Made by a program: the position numbers and the translations under genes. Below, piece after piece: positions 23,501 through 33,552 of a stretch of DNA of 64,000 nucleotides. This DNA is from Adiantum capillus-veneris (lineage: Eukaryota; Streptophyta; Polypodiopsida; Polypodiales; Pteridaceae): positions 8,806,001 to 8,870,000 of the forward strand of contig CM043942.1 of assembly GCA_014529385.2 (NCBI GenBank), given 5' to 3'. The notes beneath the pieces were generated by a model, which was not told where the DNA came from, did not search any database, and saw only the letters and a program-made list of their open reading frames with translations. Every line of letters begins with the position of its first letter. The stretch's first letter is position 1.

Positions 23501-23968
23501 TAGATTCTTCTTGATCCCAGGTACATAAAGTGCATCAACAAGTGTGAAGGAACTGCCATTAGCAGCAGTGAGCACAATCTTTCCAACTCCCTGAACTGGA
23601 TAAGAGGCGTTGTTGGCACAAGTGACTGAATTCCCATGAGGGACAGACTCGAGAGAGGTAAACAATTCACGATGTGAGGTAATGTGCTTTGTAGCACCAC
23701 TGTCGAAATACCACACATGTGAATCTGCAGCAACTGACAAGCATGCATCATGGACAGCAGGATTGTAAGTGCACTCTGCGCTAAAGGCCCATTCTGCATC
23801 AACATCAGCATCACAATCTCCTTTCACAGAAGACTCAACAATGGCTGCATTTGTAGTGGAACCAGCATTTGCAGTGGAACCACCCTCTTTCTTCTTAGCC
23901 TCTTTGGCCTTCAACTTAGGACACGACTTGATCAAGTGATCATTGGCTTTACAATAATGGCAACGCAT
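20525..23968 (-). CDS. copia pol region: zinc knuckle, protease, integrase, RT, RNase H
   Basis: 1,147 codons, intact, in the same frame as gag. It starts at an internal Met because a TAG lies 48 codons upstream. Visible features are the knuckle C3-H-Y-C6...H11...C16, and the protease WYFDSGATKH (D89). The integrase shows the HHCC region ending CEGCILGKM, then HSDVCGPM, TLRSDRGGEY and NGVAERKNRS (catalytic D, D, E). RT shows KARLVAKGYAQQKGIDYEETFAP, shortened here to its core GIDYEETFAP, then TAFLNGDIFEEVYV and the YVDDLLITG active site. RNase H ends with SSCEAEYRAV and TKHIEVHYHYVRE. Length and order are normal for Ty1/copia. All catalytic residues appear present, so the enzymes could work if translated. 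Confidence 0.95.
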   Translation of the reverse strand: MRCHYCKANDHLIKSCPKLKAKEAKKKEGGSTANAGSTTNAAIVESSVKGDCDADVDAEWAFSAECTYNPAVHDACLSVAADSHVWYFDSGATKHITSHRELFTSLESVPHGNSVTCANNASYPVQGVGKIVLTAANGSSFTLVDALYVPGIKKNLLSVSALARLGLVVKFVDDRCTVHDLSFGDEIVASGLLCRGLYKLTLYDKCGQNFANAVADSRAISDAKLWHARFGHLNFASLLRLQKSDMVASLPPLEAPIKHVCEGCILGKMQRSKFPKDGSVRATCRLQLVHSDVCGPMQTPSLGNYLYFVTFIDDYSRHAWVFPLKAKSEVFMCFKQFLAMAENVSKCTMGTLRSDRGGEYMSHEFNAFLASRGIKHQCTVPYTPQQNGVAERKNRSLTEMARCMVKSQALPHSFWLEAIMCATYVLNRCPTKALQSITPYEAWHDRKPSIEHMRVFGCLAYALVPQVQRRKLDDKAVKCIFVGYSAESKGYRLYHPQTKRILVSRDVVFVEDSVQPLLSCTRDSNVSSQDIYDTLLPLFSGGNTNVSSNEANVQPMGVSENVLEQPITDADVHDVLDEERAENEQARGMPKWLVHTLRDSKLDAPLSSRTRSGSRHASYASDCYALAVSSLHDVEEPLSFDEAQNSENWIAAMKSEYDALIENDTWTLCDLPPGKKAIGTKWVYKLKRKPDGEIDRHKARLVAKGYAQQKGIDYEETFAPTCRMTTVRFLCALAAHFGWDVHQSDIVTAFLNGDIFEEVYVTQPRGFVIKGQEDKVCKCKKALYGLKQSPRAWYEKAGTHLVKRGFHNSPTESTLYVKREDDVFLIVVLYVDDLLITGPNERHIAEFKADLNATFKMKDLGLLHHYLGIQFKQCDGGIALCQKSYIETFLCKFGLEDCKPIATPMETGLKLSLHDAGDPADVTLYQTTVGCLIYVCNTRPDIQFAVLQVSRFMHSPGSKHWQAVKRIFRYLSGTVHLGLFYPKGGSLPPDLHAFSDSDWAGCFDTRVSTSGFCFMLGNSCISWLSKKQPTVATSSCEAEYRAVFTATVECVWLRRLMADLGVGQDTANTIYTDSQSALAVARNPVFHARTKHIEVHYHYVRERLSAGEISLAYVPTQDNLADLFTKALSREKLEAFRKALGLLPFVD

Positions 23969-24112
23969 CTTCTTTTTGCCCTTATCACCAGAATTGCCAG
24001 ACGAAGTGCTGCCAGCAGAAGCATTAGGAACAGAAATTTTGCCACTCGCAGCAGAACCATAAGAAGTGGCTGCATTACTGTTACCACCCTTTCTTTGAGA
24101 AGCAATAAAAGC

Positions 24113-24811
24113 CTATTCAACTGCACGCTGCCTAGTCCTGTTTTTTCTAGAAAGTGACTCTTGCAACAGCAATGTGCATAATGCATCAAACTTGACAACT
24201 TCAGGATTTCCTTGGGTCATCAGTCTCCAAGTACTAGCAAAAGTCTGGTAGGAATCTGGTAAGGCATCAAGAACAGTCTGCACAAGGGAACTGTCAGAAA
24301 TGACTTCACCTGCAGAAATGAGTTGCTCATTGATATCCTTGACACTAGCAAGGAAAGTGTCCATATCATCTTCCTCATGCATAATCTTCGACTCTAGCTC
24401 TTTACGCAGCAAAGCAATTTTAGCCTCATTGCGGCTTGCATAAAGACCTGCTAGAATATCCCAAGCCTGTTTTGCAGATTTTGCTGAACGGATGTGAGGA
24501 ATAATGGTGCGCTTCACAGACAACGCAATTAATGCATGAGCCTGCGCATCCTTAACATCCCAACGAGCTTGTTCTGCTGTGGGCAAAACAACTCTAACAG
24601 CTGCAATCCTTGCAGCAAGACCTGCAACATCCTCAACATCGCCTACATCTTCAGAACCAGGACGTACATCAATGCCCTGCACAATGTTCCAGACACCTTT
24701 TGACACAAGAACATGTTGCATCATATAAGCCCACATAGGGTAGTTGTCCCCATCCAACGTGTCCTCAGCAGCAAACATCTTGAACACATCTGTGTTGTTG
24801 TTGTCAGCCAT
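24113..24811 (-). CDS. copia gag, ended by a premature TAG
   Basis: The start at 24811 (MADNNNTDVF) is preferred over an in-frame Met 20 codons upstream (24871) because the homologous outer copy also shows MADNN and the upstream part lies in the leader. The body is a copia-type gag domain (DNYPMWAYMMQHVL, AKQAWDILAGLY, DALPDSYQTFAS). The frame ends at TAG 24113-24115, where the older outer copia has TGG (Trp), so the stop is a single G-to-A change rather than a natural end. Without it gag and pol form one polyprotein. Confidence 0.93.
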   Translation of the reverse strand: MADNNNTDVFKMFAAEDTLDGDNYPMWAYMMQHVLVSKGVWNIVQGIDVRPGSEDVGDVEDVAGLAARIAAVRVVLPTAEQARWDVKDAQAHALIALSVKRTIIPHIRSAKSAKQAWDILAGLYASRNEAKIALLRKELESKIMHEEDDMDTFLASVKDINEQLISAGEVISDSSLVQTVLDALPDSYQTFASTWRLMTQGNPEVVKFDALCTLLLQESLSRKNRTRQRAVE

Positions 24812-25159
24812 TGTAAATGTTGCACCTGATGTGAAAACTGCCCGAAAATAGGAGAAATGGAGCGGGAACAACTTGTGCTATATAGCACAAACCGTAGAAG
24901 ATTATAAGGCACCTGTTATGCAGAAAACGGCACTGACAGAGAATTTGCACAAAATGACGAAATAGCCTGTGCAGTACTGCCCGTAGTGGAAACGGAGGCC
25001 GAAATGAGCCCAAATCAAAATTCTGAGCAGACCAAGCTCTTCGAGCTTTTCCAAAATATTTGTCGACCTGCGAACGCTTGCCAAAGCTCACTGAAATCGG
25101 AGAAAGTGAGCAGGCGTGTGCTGGAGCAGCTGGCGACTAAGCCCGGGAGGACGTGACCT

Positions 25160-25171
25160 GCTCTGATACCA
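25160..25171 (-). other. Primer-binding site of the inner copia (tRNA-iMet)
   Basis: The minus strand reads TGGTATCAGAGC, a perfect complement of the initiator tRNA-Met 3' end, two bases inside the 5' LTR. Confidence 0.95.
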
Positions 25172-25173
25172 AT

Positions 25174-25400
25174 TGTTGGAATTAGGGTTGTAGAGAAACA
25201 CACACAGCTTGGAGAAGACGAAGGAAGCTCAAGGCACACAATAGAGAGCGTGTTACTTAGTGTGCAATAGAAAGATAGATAGCCCTAGAGTGATGGGCGT
25301 ATATACAATGCACGGGGGAAAAAACCTCCTAAAGAGGGAAAAAATGCCCCGGCGGTCCTAGTGTGTTCACACACATCACTACCACATGTATATGGTAACA
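25174..25400 (-). repeat. 5' LTR of the inner copia
   Basis: 227 bp with TG...CA ends, followed by the TGAGG duplication at 25401. Confidence 0.97.
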
Positions 25401-25751
25401 TGAGGCATTTGAAGTAGATAAAGCAACAGAGAAAAATTTTCATCACCGTCATCAGCTAATGTTTGATTAATCATTCTGTTAAACTCGGTGTCGTTAACGG
25501 CCCGATTAATTCTGTAAAGCGGGAGCTTAAACTCCAAGTCAGCAGATGATCCAAGTGACGGCGTTGTTAACAGCCCGCCTTGGCTAAAGATTAAGTTGTA
25601 CTCAAACATATTAATCAATTAATTGATGATTACGGTGATTACCATAGTCAGTTGCATCAATTGTTCTTGATCTTTCTCTTTCTCACCTCCCACAGCCAGA
25701 GGCCCAGCGCCTGCCCGACTCACGTAGTTAACACATATCCCCCGACACCAG

Positions 25752-26108
25752 CCAAAATATCCCAAGCCTGTTTTGCAGATTTTGTTGAACGGATGTGAGG
25801 AACAATGGTGCGCTTCACTGATAATGCAATCAATGCATGAGCCTGTGCATCCTTTACATCCCAACGAGCTTGTTTTGCCATAGGCAAAACAACTCTAATA
25901 GCAGCAATCCTTGCAGCAAGACCTGCAACATCCTCAACATCGCATGCATCCTCAGAACCAGGACGTACATCAATGCCCTACACAATATTCTAGACGCCCT
26001 TTGACACAAGAACATGTTGCATCATGTAAGCCCACATAGGGTAATTGTCCCCATCCAACCTATCCTCAGCAATAAACATCTTGAACACATCTGTGTTATT
26101 GTCAGCCA
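25752..26108 (-). pseudogene. copia gag N-terminus, right part of the outer copia
   Basis: Homologous to the first about 120 codons of the inner copia gag (24455-24811). The minus strand encodes MADNN, then decayed text, then WDVKDAQAHALIALSVK and AKQAWDIL. Several stops are present. It begins exactly where the left part ends, which shows the two are halves of one gag gene. Confidence 0.88.
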
Positions 26109-26457
26109 TGCTAAATGCTGCACCTGATGTGAAAACTGCCCAAAAAGAGGAGAAATGAAGCGAGAACAACGCGTGCTATATAGCACAAATCATAGAATAT
26201 TGTAAGGCACCTGTTATGCAGGAAATGGCACTGACAGAAATTCTGCACAAAATGACAAAATAGCCTGTGCAGACCTGCCTGTAGTGGAAACGGAGGCCAA
26301 AATGAGCCCGAATCAAAAATCTCAGCAGACTAGGCTCTACGATCTTTTCCGAAATATTTGTCAACTTGCGAACGCTCGCCATACCTCACTATAATCAAAG
26401 AAAGTGAGCAGGCGTGTGCTAGAGCAGCTGGCGACTAAGCCCGGAAGGACGTAACCT

Positions 26458-26469
26458 ACTCTGATACCA
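26458..26469 (-). other. Primer-binding site of the outer copia (tRNA-iMet type)
   Basis: The minus strand reads TGGTATCAGAGT, one base from the initiator-methionine complement TGGTATCAGAGC, just inside the 5' LTR. Confidence 0.85.
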
Positions 26470-26471
26470 AT

Positions 26472-26698
26472 TGTTGGAATTAGGGTTGCAGAGAAACGCA
26501 CACAGCTTGGAGAAGATGAAGGAAGCTCAAGGCACACAATAAAGAGTGTGTTACTTAGTGTGAAATGGAAAGATGGATAGCCCTAGAGTGATGGGTGTAT
26601 ATACAATGCTCGGGGGAAAAAACCTCCTAAAGAGGGAAAAAATGCCCCGGCGGTCCTAGTGTGTTCACACACATCACTACCACATGTATATGGTAACA
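26472..26698 (-). repeat. 5' LTR of the outer copia
   Basis: 227 bp, TGTTGGAATT...GGTAACA on the plus strand, followed by CTGAT, which matches the five bases before 14742. Confidence 0.95.
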
Positions 26699-26703
26699 CT
26701 GAT

Positions 26704-28010
26704 GAACGACCACTCTCTTAGCATAAAGAAAGTGATTCCAATTCAGGAAGAAGAGGGGGTGAGGAGCATCGATCCTCTCAACACTCAGCAAATTCAAGAA
26801 GATGACATTCAAAGAGAGCTGAGAGATCTCTCATTCACATGGATCTCAATATTCAGATGGGAAAGGCAAAGCAAAAGGTTATATTGATGTCAATGATGCC
26901 AATAGGCATAGTAAAGGAGCAGGATTACACACTAAATTTAGTCAAGGGAAGGAGCCTGACACATTTACAGAGATTGATGATGACTACAATGATAGATGGG
27001 AAGTAGACATGGACCATCGTGATAAGCACAAACATTGAGAGAGAAAACTAGATCACAATGATAAACCTAGATGTTGGAAAGTAATTCATATCATCACGTT
27101 AAATAGAAATTCAATGACCTAAAAATAGCATTTTTGAATTTCAAACGCAGTTGCAGAGATGACCCATATGTTCATATTCATGTCCTTCGTGCCAATTTGA
27201 AGGACATCGATGAATATGACTAGGTAGAGTATTCTCCGCAAACTCTGAAGGATGCAACAAGAAAATGGTACTATCATTACCCAACTTGCAAGCTCAGAAC
27301 TTATAGTAAGTTGGAGAAGGCTTTCTTGCTAAAGTACAGTGATAACCATTGGGATGAGGATATCATCTGTGAACTGGACAAAATTAAATAGGGCAGGTTG
27401 TTTGTTAGGAGTTATATGGAGAAAATCAAGGAACTCGGACTAGGCATGTGAATGAGCCACCATACGAGAAACGATTGTGTCCATGGTTCTTGAGTGGATC
27501 TAGAAGCAAGAAAGTTAGAGAACAAGAGGTATCAACACCAACTAGAAAGTTTAATGATTTGGTGCAAAGAGCTATGAAATTGGAGCAACAAGCTAAGAAA
27601 GAGAAGGACTAAAATGAGAAAAAGAGTTCCAGTGCTAGTAAGTCATCTATTGAAGGATCGACAATCAGCTCCAGCTCTTTGGATAGTGATTCAGAAGACA
27701 CATCCAGAAGTAGGATGAAGGGATCCTGGACTAAGAAGATTGAGGTGTTGTCCAAGAAAATTTTTGAGATCTATAAAACGAGGACTTGAGTAGGAAAATT
27801 AGAGACCTAGTGTACAAAATGCAAATCAAAAGAACATCTACTGCAAAGCTTTTTAGCACCAGCAGAATAATTGTAAAGTTAGAATGCATCATTTCAAGGA
27901 AGGAAAAATGTTTCCATGATAGCTCTGACAAACGTGGAACCATTCAAGCAAGAGAGTCTACTTGAGAACATCAACAACATAGCCAATACCAACAATATGG
28001 CTATAAGAGG
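26704..28010 (+). pseudogene. gypsy A gag pseudogene
   Basis: Across shifting plus-strand frames I read DDPYVHIHVLRANLKDIDEYD (shortened core VLRANLKDIDEYD, about 27170), SPQTLKDATRKWYYHYPTCK (core TRKWYYHYP, about 27255), KAFLLKYSDN (about 27320) and RSYMEKIKELG, then a serine-rich linker near 27640-27700. This is a Ty3/gypsy Retrotrans_gag domain. Many stops are present. The outer copia lies in its N-terminal part. Confidence 0.75.
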
Positions 28011-28059
28011 ACGCTATAAAAAAAAATTTGTAGAGATTTGACTTTACCGAATTACTAGA

Positions 28060-28880
28060 TGTAATTTCAATTGCTACACCTATGGAAAGTACAGACATTT
28101 GCAACACAATGTCCAGACAATCTGAAAGCTAAATTAGACAAGGGGAAGGTGGCACAGCTTCTAGTGCACTTGATCACTAGGGGTGGTGGCATTGTCATCG
28201 AGGAATCACCAGATGAGCCATTGAGTCAAGTGAAGCAAAGTAAAGAGGCCTATAAGTGGGAGAAACAAAGGGCTGTGTGGAAGGCTAAAGAAGTGGATGA
28301 GTGACATGAGCAAGGGCATTGGAGACTCATATCACTCAATATCTAGAGCGAAGGAAGCCATAGAGGTTAGAATTCTCAAAGGCTTCCATCGATAGCTTCA
28401 CAATCTCTATAAGTGGAAATGCTAGCTTTTGAATCTAGTAAGAAGAGTGTTGATGAAGAAATCAAGAAACTTGTAAAAGGATCTGAGGAGCATCCTAATA
28501 AAGAGGTACTCCAAGTCAAGGTGGACTTGGTTGAAGCTGATAAAAAGGATCTAGGACAGAAAATGCTTAGCAACAATAATCTGAATGTCCACAAAAGGAT
28601 CCATTAGCTAAGAGACAAAGGAGGCCAGTAGAGGCATGGCATTGTGAAAACTATTTTCCAGAGGGAAGGTTTTCTAGTTCATATAACAATTCTAGAAACA
28701 AACAAGATAAGATATATGCCAAAGTATGTGAAAGAATCTAGAAGCTAACTATTGAACTCGGTGATATCAAAAGGACGTTTCGTGAACCTGCCAATTTCAT
28801 TAGAAGGTGGAGGAAGAGAGAGTTAGACGCATTGGTAGTCAACTTATCTGAAATTAAGGATGACAAAGTATGAGTCATTT
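28060..28880 (+). pseudogene. gypsy A zinc knuckle and linker
   Basis: A knuckle is visible near 28062-28125, NCYTYGKYRHLQHN with the second cysteine changed to tyrosine, followed by a CPDNLKAKL frame. An open piece (28071-28304) with GIVIEESPDE and a lysine/glutamate-rich linker (28413-28600) follow. No intact protein is encoded. Confidence 0.6.
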
Positions 28881-28889
28881 AGATTGGCT

Positions 28890-29250
28890 ACAAGGTTAGA
28901 AAGCAATGGGAACCCACTGTTGGGTGTCATTCTGGATGGGGGTATTGGAGTGAACATTCTATAGGAGCACATCGGGCAAAAACTAGGGATTCAAGAGATG
29001 AAGCTTGCTCCTTTGAGAATTAGGATGCAGAGCAAAGGACTATCCAAGCTAGTGGTCTAATTGAGAACCTTCAGATCAGAGTCTCATCAAAAAAGTTTAA
29101 TACTAGTTTTTTGGTTTTGGATGTACAAGGTGTGTATAGTATACTATTAGGAAGGCCATGGCTAAAATGTTCAGGAGCCATACATGATTATGAAAGCCAA
29201 AGAATGACCATACAAGGGCCAAATAGAATAGTCTAGATTAAAATAGCTGA
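28890..29250 (+). pseudogene. gypsy A protease
   Basis: The blocks LLGVILDGGIGVNIL (about 28918), QKLGIQEMKLAP, and near 29130 VYSILLGRPWLKCSGAIHDY are the start, middle and end of a retropepsin-like domain. The catalytic motif is D-G-G instead of D-S/T-G. Frames shift between the blocks. Confidence 0.7.
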
Positions 29251-29889
29251 AAAGGAGCAATGTGCCAAGAGGAGTTATGGACCAAAAAGATAGAACGGAT
29301 GTTAGCATCGATACGTATCTTTCCCATGCCTGAAATATAGATGAACACAATACTTTTAGATCAGCAGAGGAACAAAGAAAATAGTACCCGGATAACTTTA
29401 CTCAGTCAATCCAAGGGGAAAGACTAGTTAATCTTGATGGAAGGCATGAAGAAGAGAGAGAATGCCAAACACCTAGGGGAAAACAAACTAGATGGGGTGG
29501 ACACAAGAAATAGGTAGCAGAATGCACAACATCTAAATATAATAGGATACCAGTTGACCAAGACAAGGATTCAGCTAGTACAAATAACCCTCACAATGAG
29601 TATGCAGTAGGTATACATACAAAAAAAGAAGTTGAATCCCTAGCCAGATCAAAAGGGGATGGAATGCCAAATTAGTTATTACCAGATGATCAAGAAATAG
29701 AAGAATGGAATTTGGTTTCGGAGTCAAATCCTAAGGTATCAATACGCATTTGACACCAAAGATTGAAGTAAAAGCAAGGCAACTATTTCAAAAATATTGA
29801 CATGTTGTTGCTTGGGAAAACACGGATCTGAAGGGTGTTGACCTAAAAGTCTTCTAGCATCGGATACCATTGAAATCAGATGCAAGACT

Positions 29890-30650
29890 AGTATGACTAT
29901 AGAGATGCATGATGAACCCGAATTATGAAAATAAGGGCAAGGAAGAGATTGAAAACCTATTAAAGGCGGTCTTCATTAGTGAAGTAGCAAGTAGCGATTG
30001 GTTATTTTCCATTGTGGTAGTTCTGAAGAAGAATGGAAAACTCAAGGTATGTGTTGACTACAAGAAATTGAAAGCTCATACAATACAAGACCCATTCCCA
30101 CTACCATTTACAAACATGATGTTGGATGAGATGGTTGAACATGAAATGCACAATCTTTTGGATGAGTACGGTGGGTATAATCATTGAAGATAGCACTAGA
30201 AGATCGAGCAAAAAAAACACTCATTATTGGGAGCTTTCATGTGTCTGGTGATGCCATTTGGTCCTTGTAATGCTTCAATGATATATCCTGGATAATTTGA
30301 GCAAGTTCTTGCATAAGTTTCTCACAATTTTATGGATGAATTCACAATATTTTGGTCAGAAGACATGCATGTCCTATTTCTAGAGATGGTGTTTGAAAGA
30401 TGCAGAGAGAAGAGGATCTGTCTAAATCCCTTTAAGTTAGTAATCATGGTTTCGAAGGAACGGCTATTGGGACATGTCGTGTCTAGAAATGGTATTGAGA
30501 TGGTTGGAGATAAGATAAGATCTAAAATCTCTAATAGGCTAGAGCACCAAAAAATGTGTCTGAACTTAGTTTTCTTCTGGGATACATCAATTGGAGGCTC
30601 ATTCATATGTTCACAACAAAGGCCATTCCATTATATGAATTAACTCAGAA
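29890..30650 (+). pseudogene. gypsy A reverse transcriptase
   Basis: Blocks in order are SSDWLFSIVVVLKKNGKLKVCVDYKKL (core LKVCVDYKKL, about 30044), IQDPFPLPFTNMMLDE, and LVMPFGPCNASM (about 30245). Then comes NFMDEFTIFW at the place of the YxDD motif (about 30330), and RLLGHVVSRNGIEM (about 30460). The catalytic YxDD appears as FMDE, and there are several stops and frameshifts. Confidence 0.8.
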
Positions 30651-30689
30651 AGGAATTAAGTTTATCTAGACTCCTAAATGTGAAACCAA

Positions 30690-32760
30690 TTTCTAGTTTC
30701 TGAAGGAAGCCATCGATATTCTTCTCTAGCCATGTTGGAATATCATTTTTCACGTTTATGTAGATGCTTCTAGCATGGCAACGGGAGCTATTCTCGCTCA
30801 ACCTAATGGAAAGTTGTAGTTGCAGGTTCAATAAGGTAGAGTAGGGATATTTAACCACAGAACAAGAGACATTGTGAATGGTATTTAGCACCACAAAGTT
30901 CAAACATTTTTTGGAAGCTATTTCGTTTCTATGTTGATCATCAGTCTTTGCTTTATCTGATTAATAATGTAATGGAAATGGCCTATGAACTTTGAGAATA
31001 GCGAAATTAAGAGAATTAGAGTGAGCATTTTCATGAGACTACTTTGAGAACATAGAGGGTGAACTTAATTAGCGGTAGCAACATAACCATATATTTAATT
31101 AACTTGGCATGAGCAATACTTTTGCTAGAGAGAGAGTTAGAGAACTTGACAAGAGTTGAGGACCGGATTTATGTGGAGCTGGTCCCCCATCCAATAGGCT
31201 TTAATATTATAGATTCTCCCATCAAGAGAGACTTGGTACAATACAATCTGTGTGTTTCTTGTAACCTAGGTGCTATAATGAAGATGGAAAGATTCATGCA
31301 TCACAAGCATAACATAACCTTGTAAAAAACATTAACCATCCACGGCCTCAGTCCCAAGGCCTCAAACACCTTCGAAGGTGGAGAGAGCTAGTGGGGAATG
31401 AGGATAGGGAAGAGGAAGAAGAAGTAACATACGAGAAAGAGATAGTTCCTCACTTATCATCACTCTTCTTGCTTAGCATAGCATAATAGCATAGTAATGA
31501 AGATGAAGAAGAAGGCAAGCTTAAGCATTAAAGCATGGCTCTTGGTTGGATTTGCATTCCATAACCAAGAGTGTTGGTGAAGGCTCTAAACTTCTCAACA
31601 AGATTGGAGAAGGAGATGGAGCTCTTGCACTTTGCACTTCACACAATGAGCGTGTGTGTGAGTGGGAGAGTATACCCCCCAAGCTAGCCCCCTCCTTGCT
31701 TTGGTCGACCCCCTCTTCTAGCTCATGGTGGAAGCTCATTTGACCCCTTCAAGCCTAGCCAATAACATGCATAGCGCATATCAAGCAAGCATGCTAGCCT
31801 TGGGACAAGTGTCCTCCTTTCCCCTTTGAGAGAGAGGGCTTGGAAAATGCTTTAGACAATTAATTAAATAATTAAATCCTCATTGGACCCCTCTTTAGCC
31901 TAGCCAATAGGATTCAGGCACCCCATGTGGCTAAGCGTAGGGAGAGCTTGATATAAGTCCTTGTGCCCCTTGAGGAAGGGGTGTCCTTTGGGTGGGTGGG
32001 GGGTTGGTCAAATCATTTCCCTAGCTTTGGGGCTTGCCCCCTCCTTTGTAGGGCAATTTTTTACTCAAGCTCCTCAAACACCTTAACCCCCCCCCCCCAA
32101 GCATGGGAAGATTCTCAAGCACCTTAGTCAACAAGTGCAAGCTTAGCAAGAGTATGGGCTCTCTCTACCCATGCCCCTAGCTTCAAGGGCTCACCCACTC
32201 CTTGTAGGGATTGATTTGACTTTTCAAGCTCATGCATAGCTTAAGCATGCACCTTAGTTATCAAGCATCATATGCATTTTAATCATCAAGCACCTCAAGC
32301 ATAGGCCTAGCTTTAACCTAAGGTCTAAGGACTTTTACACTAACCATTGGAGGTCTTTAATGAAGCTAACCCTAAGGTCTTCCAAGCTCCATTATGCAAG
32401 CATTGCTCTTTGACAAAACCTCTCTCATTTGGACCCCTTTAACCTTGGCCCCGTGTTGAGATAGATCCATAAGCACATGTCTATATTCTAACCCTTGTTC
32501 CCGTTTATTCTCCCACATTAAATAATCAGCTTAATATGAGAAAATCATTTGGGTTGGTTAGATATTAGATTTTATGACAAATAAGGTCTTGATCCAAGGA
32601 AGATTGATCAGATGGATGATGTTTCTTTTGGAATTTGATTTCAAGATCTTTCATAAGCCTTGCAATACTCACTACGGTGCATATTTTCTATCTAGAAGTA
32701 CAGAAGGTATCTCATTAACATCCTTTAGAGATGAACGGGAGCTTTGGACTTAATAGTGGG
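30690..32760 (+). pseudogene. gypsy A RNase H, split by a solo LTR
   Basis: The left part encodes VYVDASSMATGAILAQPNGKL (core DASSMATGAILAQPN, about 30755) and ends YVDHQSLLYLIN at 30965. The right part resumes at 32585 with VLIQGRLIRWMMFLLEFDFK (core GRLIRWMMFLLEFDF). Removing 30968-32584 restores ...LLYLIN-K-VLIQGRLIRW in frame, the normal RNase H C-terminus. Gypsy A homology fades at about 32760. No integrase is present. Confidence 0.82.
30968..32579 (-). mobile_element. Solo LTR inserted in gypsy A RNase H
   Basis: 1,612 bp starting TGTAATGG and ending TTATGACA, flanked by AATAA (30963-30967 and 32580-32584). On the minus strand its last about 720 bp match the LTR at 49102-49812, including the GGACCGGATTTATGTGGAGC block and a GT-rich run. 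No coding sequence or second LTR is present. Its upstream 890 bp are not present at 49 kb, which therefore carries a shortened LTR or a subfamily variant. Confidence 0.82.
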
Positions 32761-32992
32761 GTCTTTTTAGACTTACCTACGGCTTTACCATTATTGAGCC
32801 ATAAGAAGTCTGAAAGGAGCTACCCCTCGATAATTTCGCAATATTAGACCCACTCCACTACTCTCTATAATTAACCACTTCGAGCCGTGGGTGTAGATAT
32901 TTAAGCGCCGATTTTCAAAGGCTAAGAGGAGTAGCAAACTAAGGTTTTGAATTGCCAAAGCATACACTAAGTAAACACATAAGTTTAATTAA
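32761..32992. other. Junction between gypsy A and gypsy B
   Basis: No gene, LTR or primer site recognised. Gypsy A homology ends before it and gypsy B gag starts after it, so a 5' LTR for gypsy B is missing or unrecognisable here. Confidence 0.5.
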
Positions 32993-33552
32993 CATGGATG
33001 ACAATAACCAAGAGAGTACAATGAATATTGATAACTTTGATTTTGCACATGAAGGTGCTAATGATGATGCCCCCATGCTTGTCAATTATATTGCTGTGGG
33101 GAACCCAGCTTTGCAAGCCGAAGTTACTTAACAACTTCGCGCTTATGGGATTACCTACCTCTCCAAGAGGAAAAAGAGCTTAGGAGGCCTCTTGAAGACA
33201 CCCCCAAAAGAAGACTCTCTCCCATACAAGAGAAGGAATCCAAAGAGCAAAAAAGCAATGAAACTTTAAGTTCCTCTGAAGATGTGGCTCCATGAAGACG
33301 GCGGTCTAGATGATCACCAACTTCTCCCAAGAGGAAACATCCAACCGACTGTCCTTCTCCTCGTCGCTCCAAAAGGGAAGAGAGGAAACAAAGGAAGAAA
33401 AGGGCTAGAATCTCCTTCTTCTTCACCTTCCTCCTCTTCCGACAAAAGCTATGGCTATTCTCCTAGAGAATACAAGAGGGGAGGACATCGTAAATCATAT
33501 CTTACATGGCGAAGGTCATAAAAGCTAAGAAGTTCAAAGAGGGAGGAAAGAG

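Larger units (their letters stand above)
20223..25400 (-). mobile_element. Young, full-length Ty1/copia element
   Basis: 5,178 bp with 227-bp LTRs (20223-20449 and 25174-25400) that differ by one base by eye, flanked by perfect TGAGG duplications (20218-20222 and 25401-25405). It has a perfect tRNA-iMet primer site and a polypurine tract, and a single 1,429-codon gag-pol frame broken only by one TAG. Domain order is gag, zinc knuckle, protease, integrase, RT, RNase H, which defines Ty1/copia. It is the most recent event in a four-deep nest. Confidence 0.97.
18239..25747 (-). mobile_element. TG...CA insertion (about 2.3 kb without the nested copia) in outer copia gag
   Basis: It starts TGTCGTGTAG and ends CCCCCGACA, flanked by CCAG at 18235-18238 and 25748-25751. 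Removing it and one CCAG restores copia gag exactly. On the minus strand its start, TGTCGGGGGATATG, looks like plant Ty3/gypsy LTR starts, so it may be a solo LTR or a deleted LTR element. I found no internal LTR pair. The inner copia (20223-25400) splits it. Confidence 0.7.
14742..26698 (-). mobile_element. Outer Ty1/copia element, split in two by a nested insertion
   Basis: The 3' LTR (14742-14966) and 5' LTR (26472-26698) are flanked by identical CTGAT duplications (14737-14741 and 26699-26703), so these distant halves are one element. The left half runs through pol into gag and stops at AAAGACCAG (18238). The right half resumes at the adjacent gag base (25752). Compared with the intact copy at 20223-25400, the join is exact once one CCAG is removed. 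About ten LTR differences by eye make it clearly older than the inner copy. It is non-functional. Confidence 0.92.

Noticed and set aside
24113-24115. Programmed TAG readthrough between copia gag and pol
   Set aside because: The older outer copy has TGG at the same codon, so this is most simply a point mutation.
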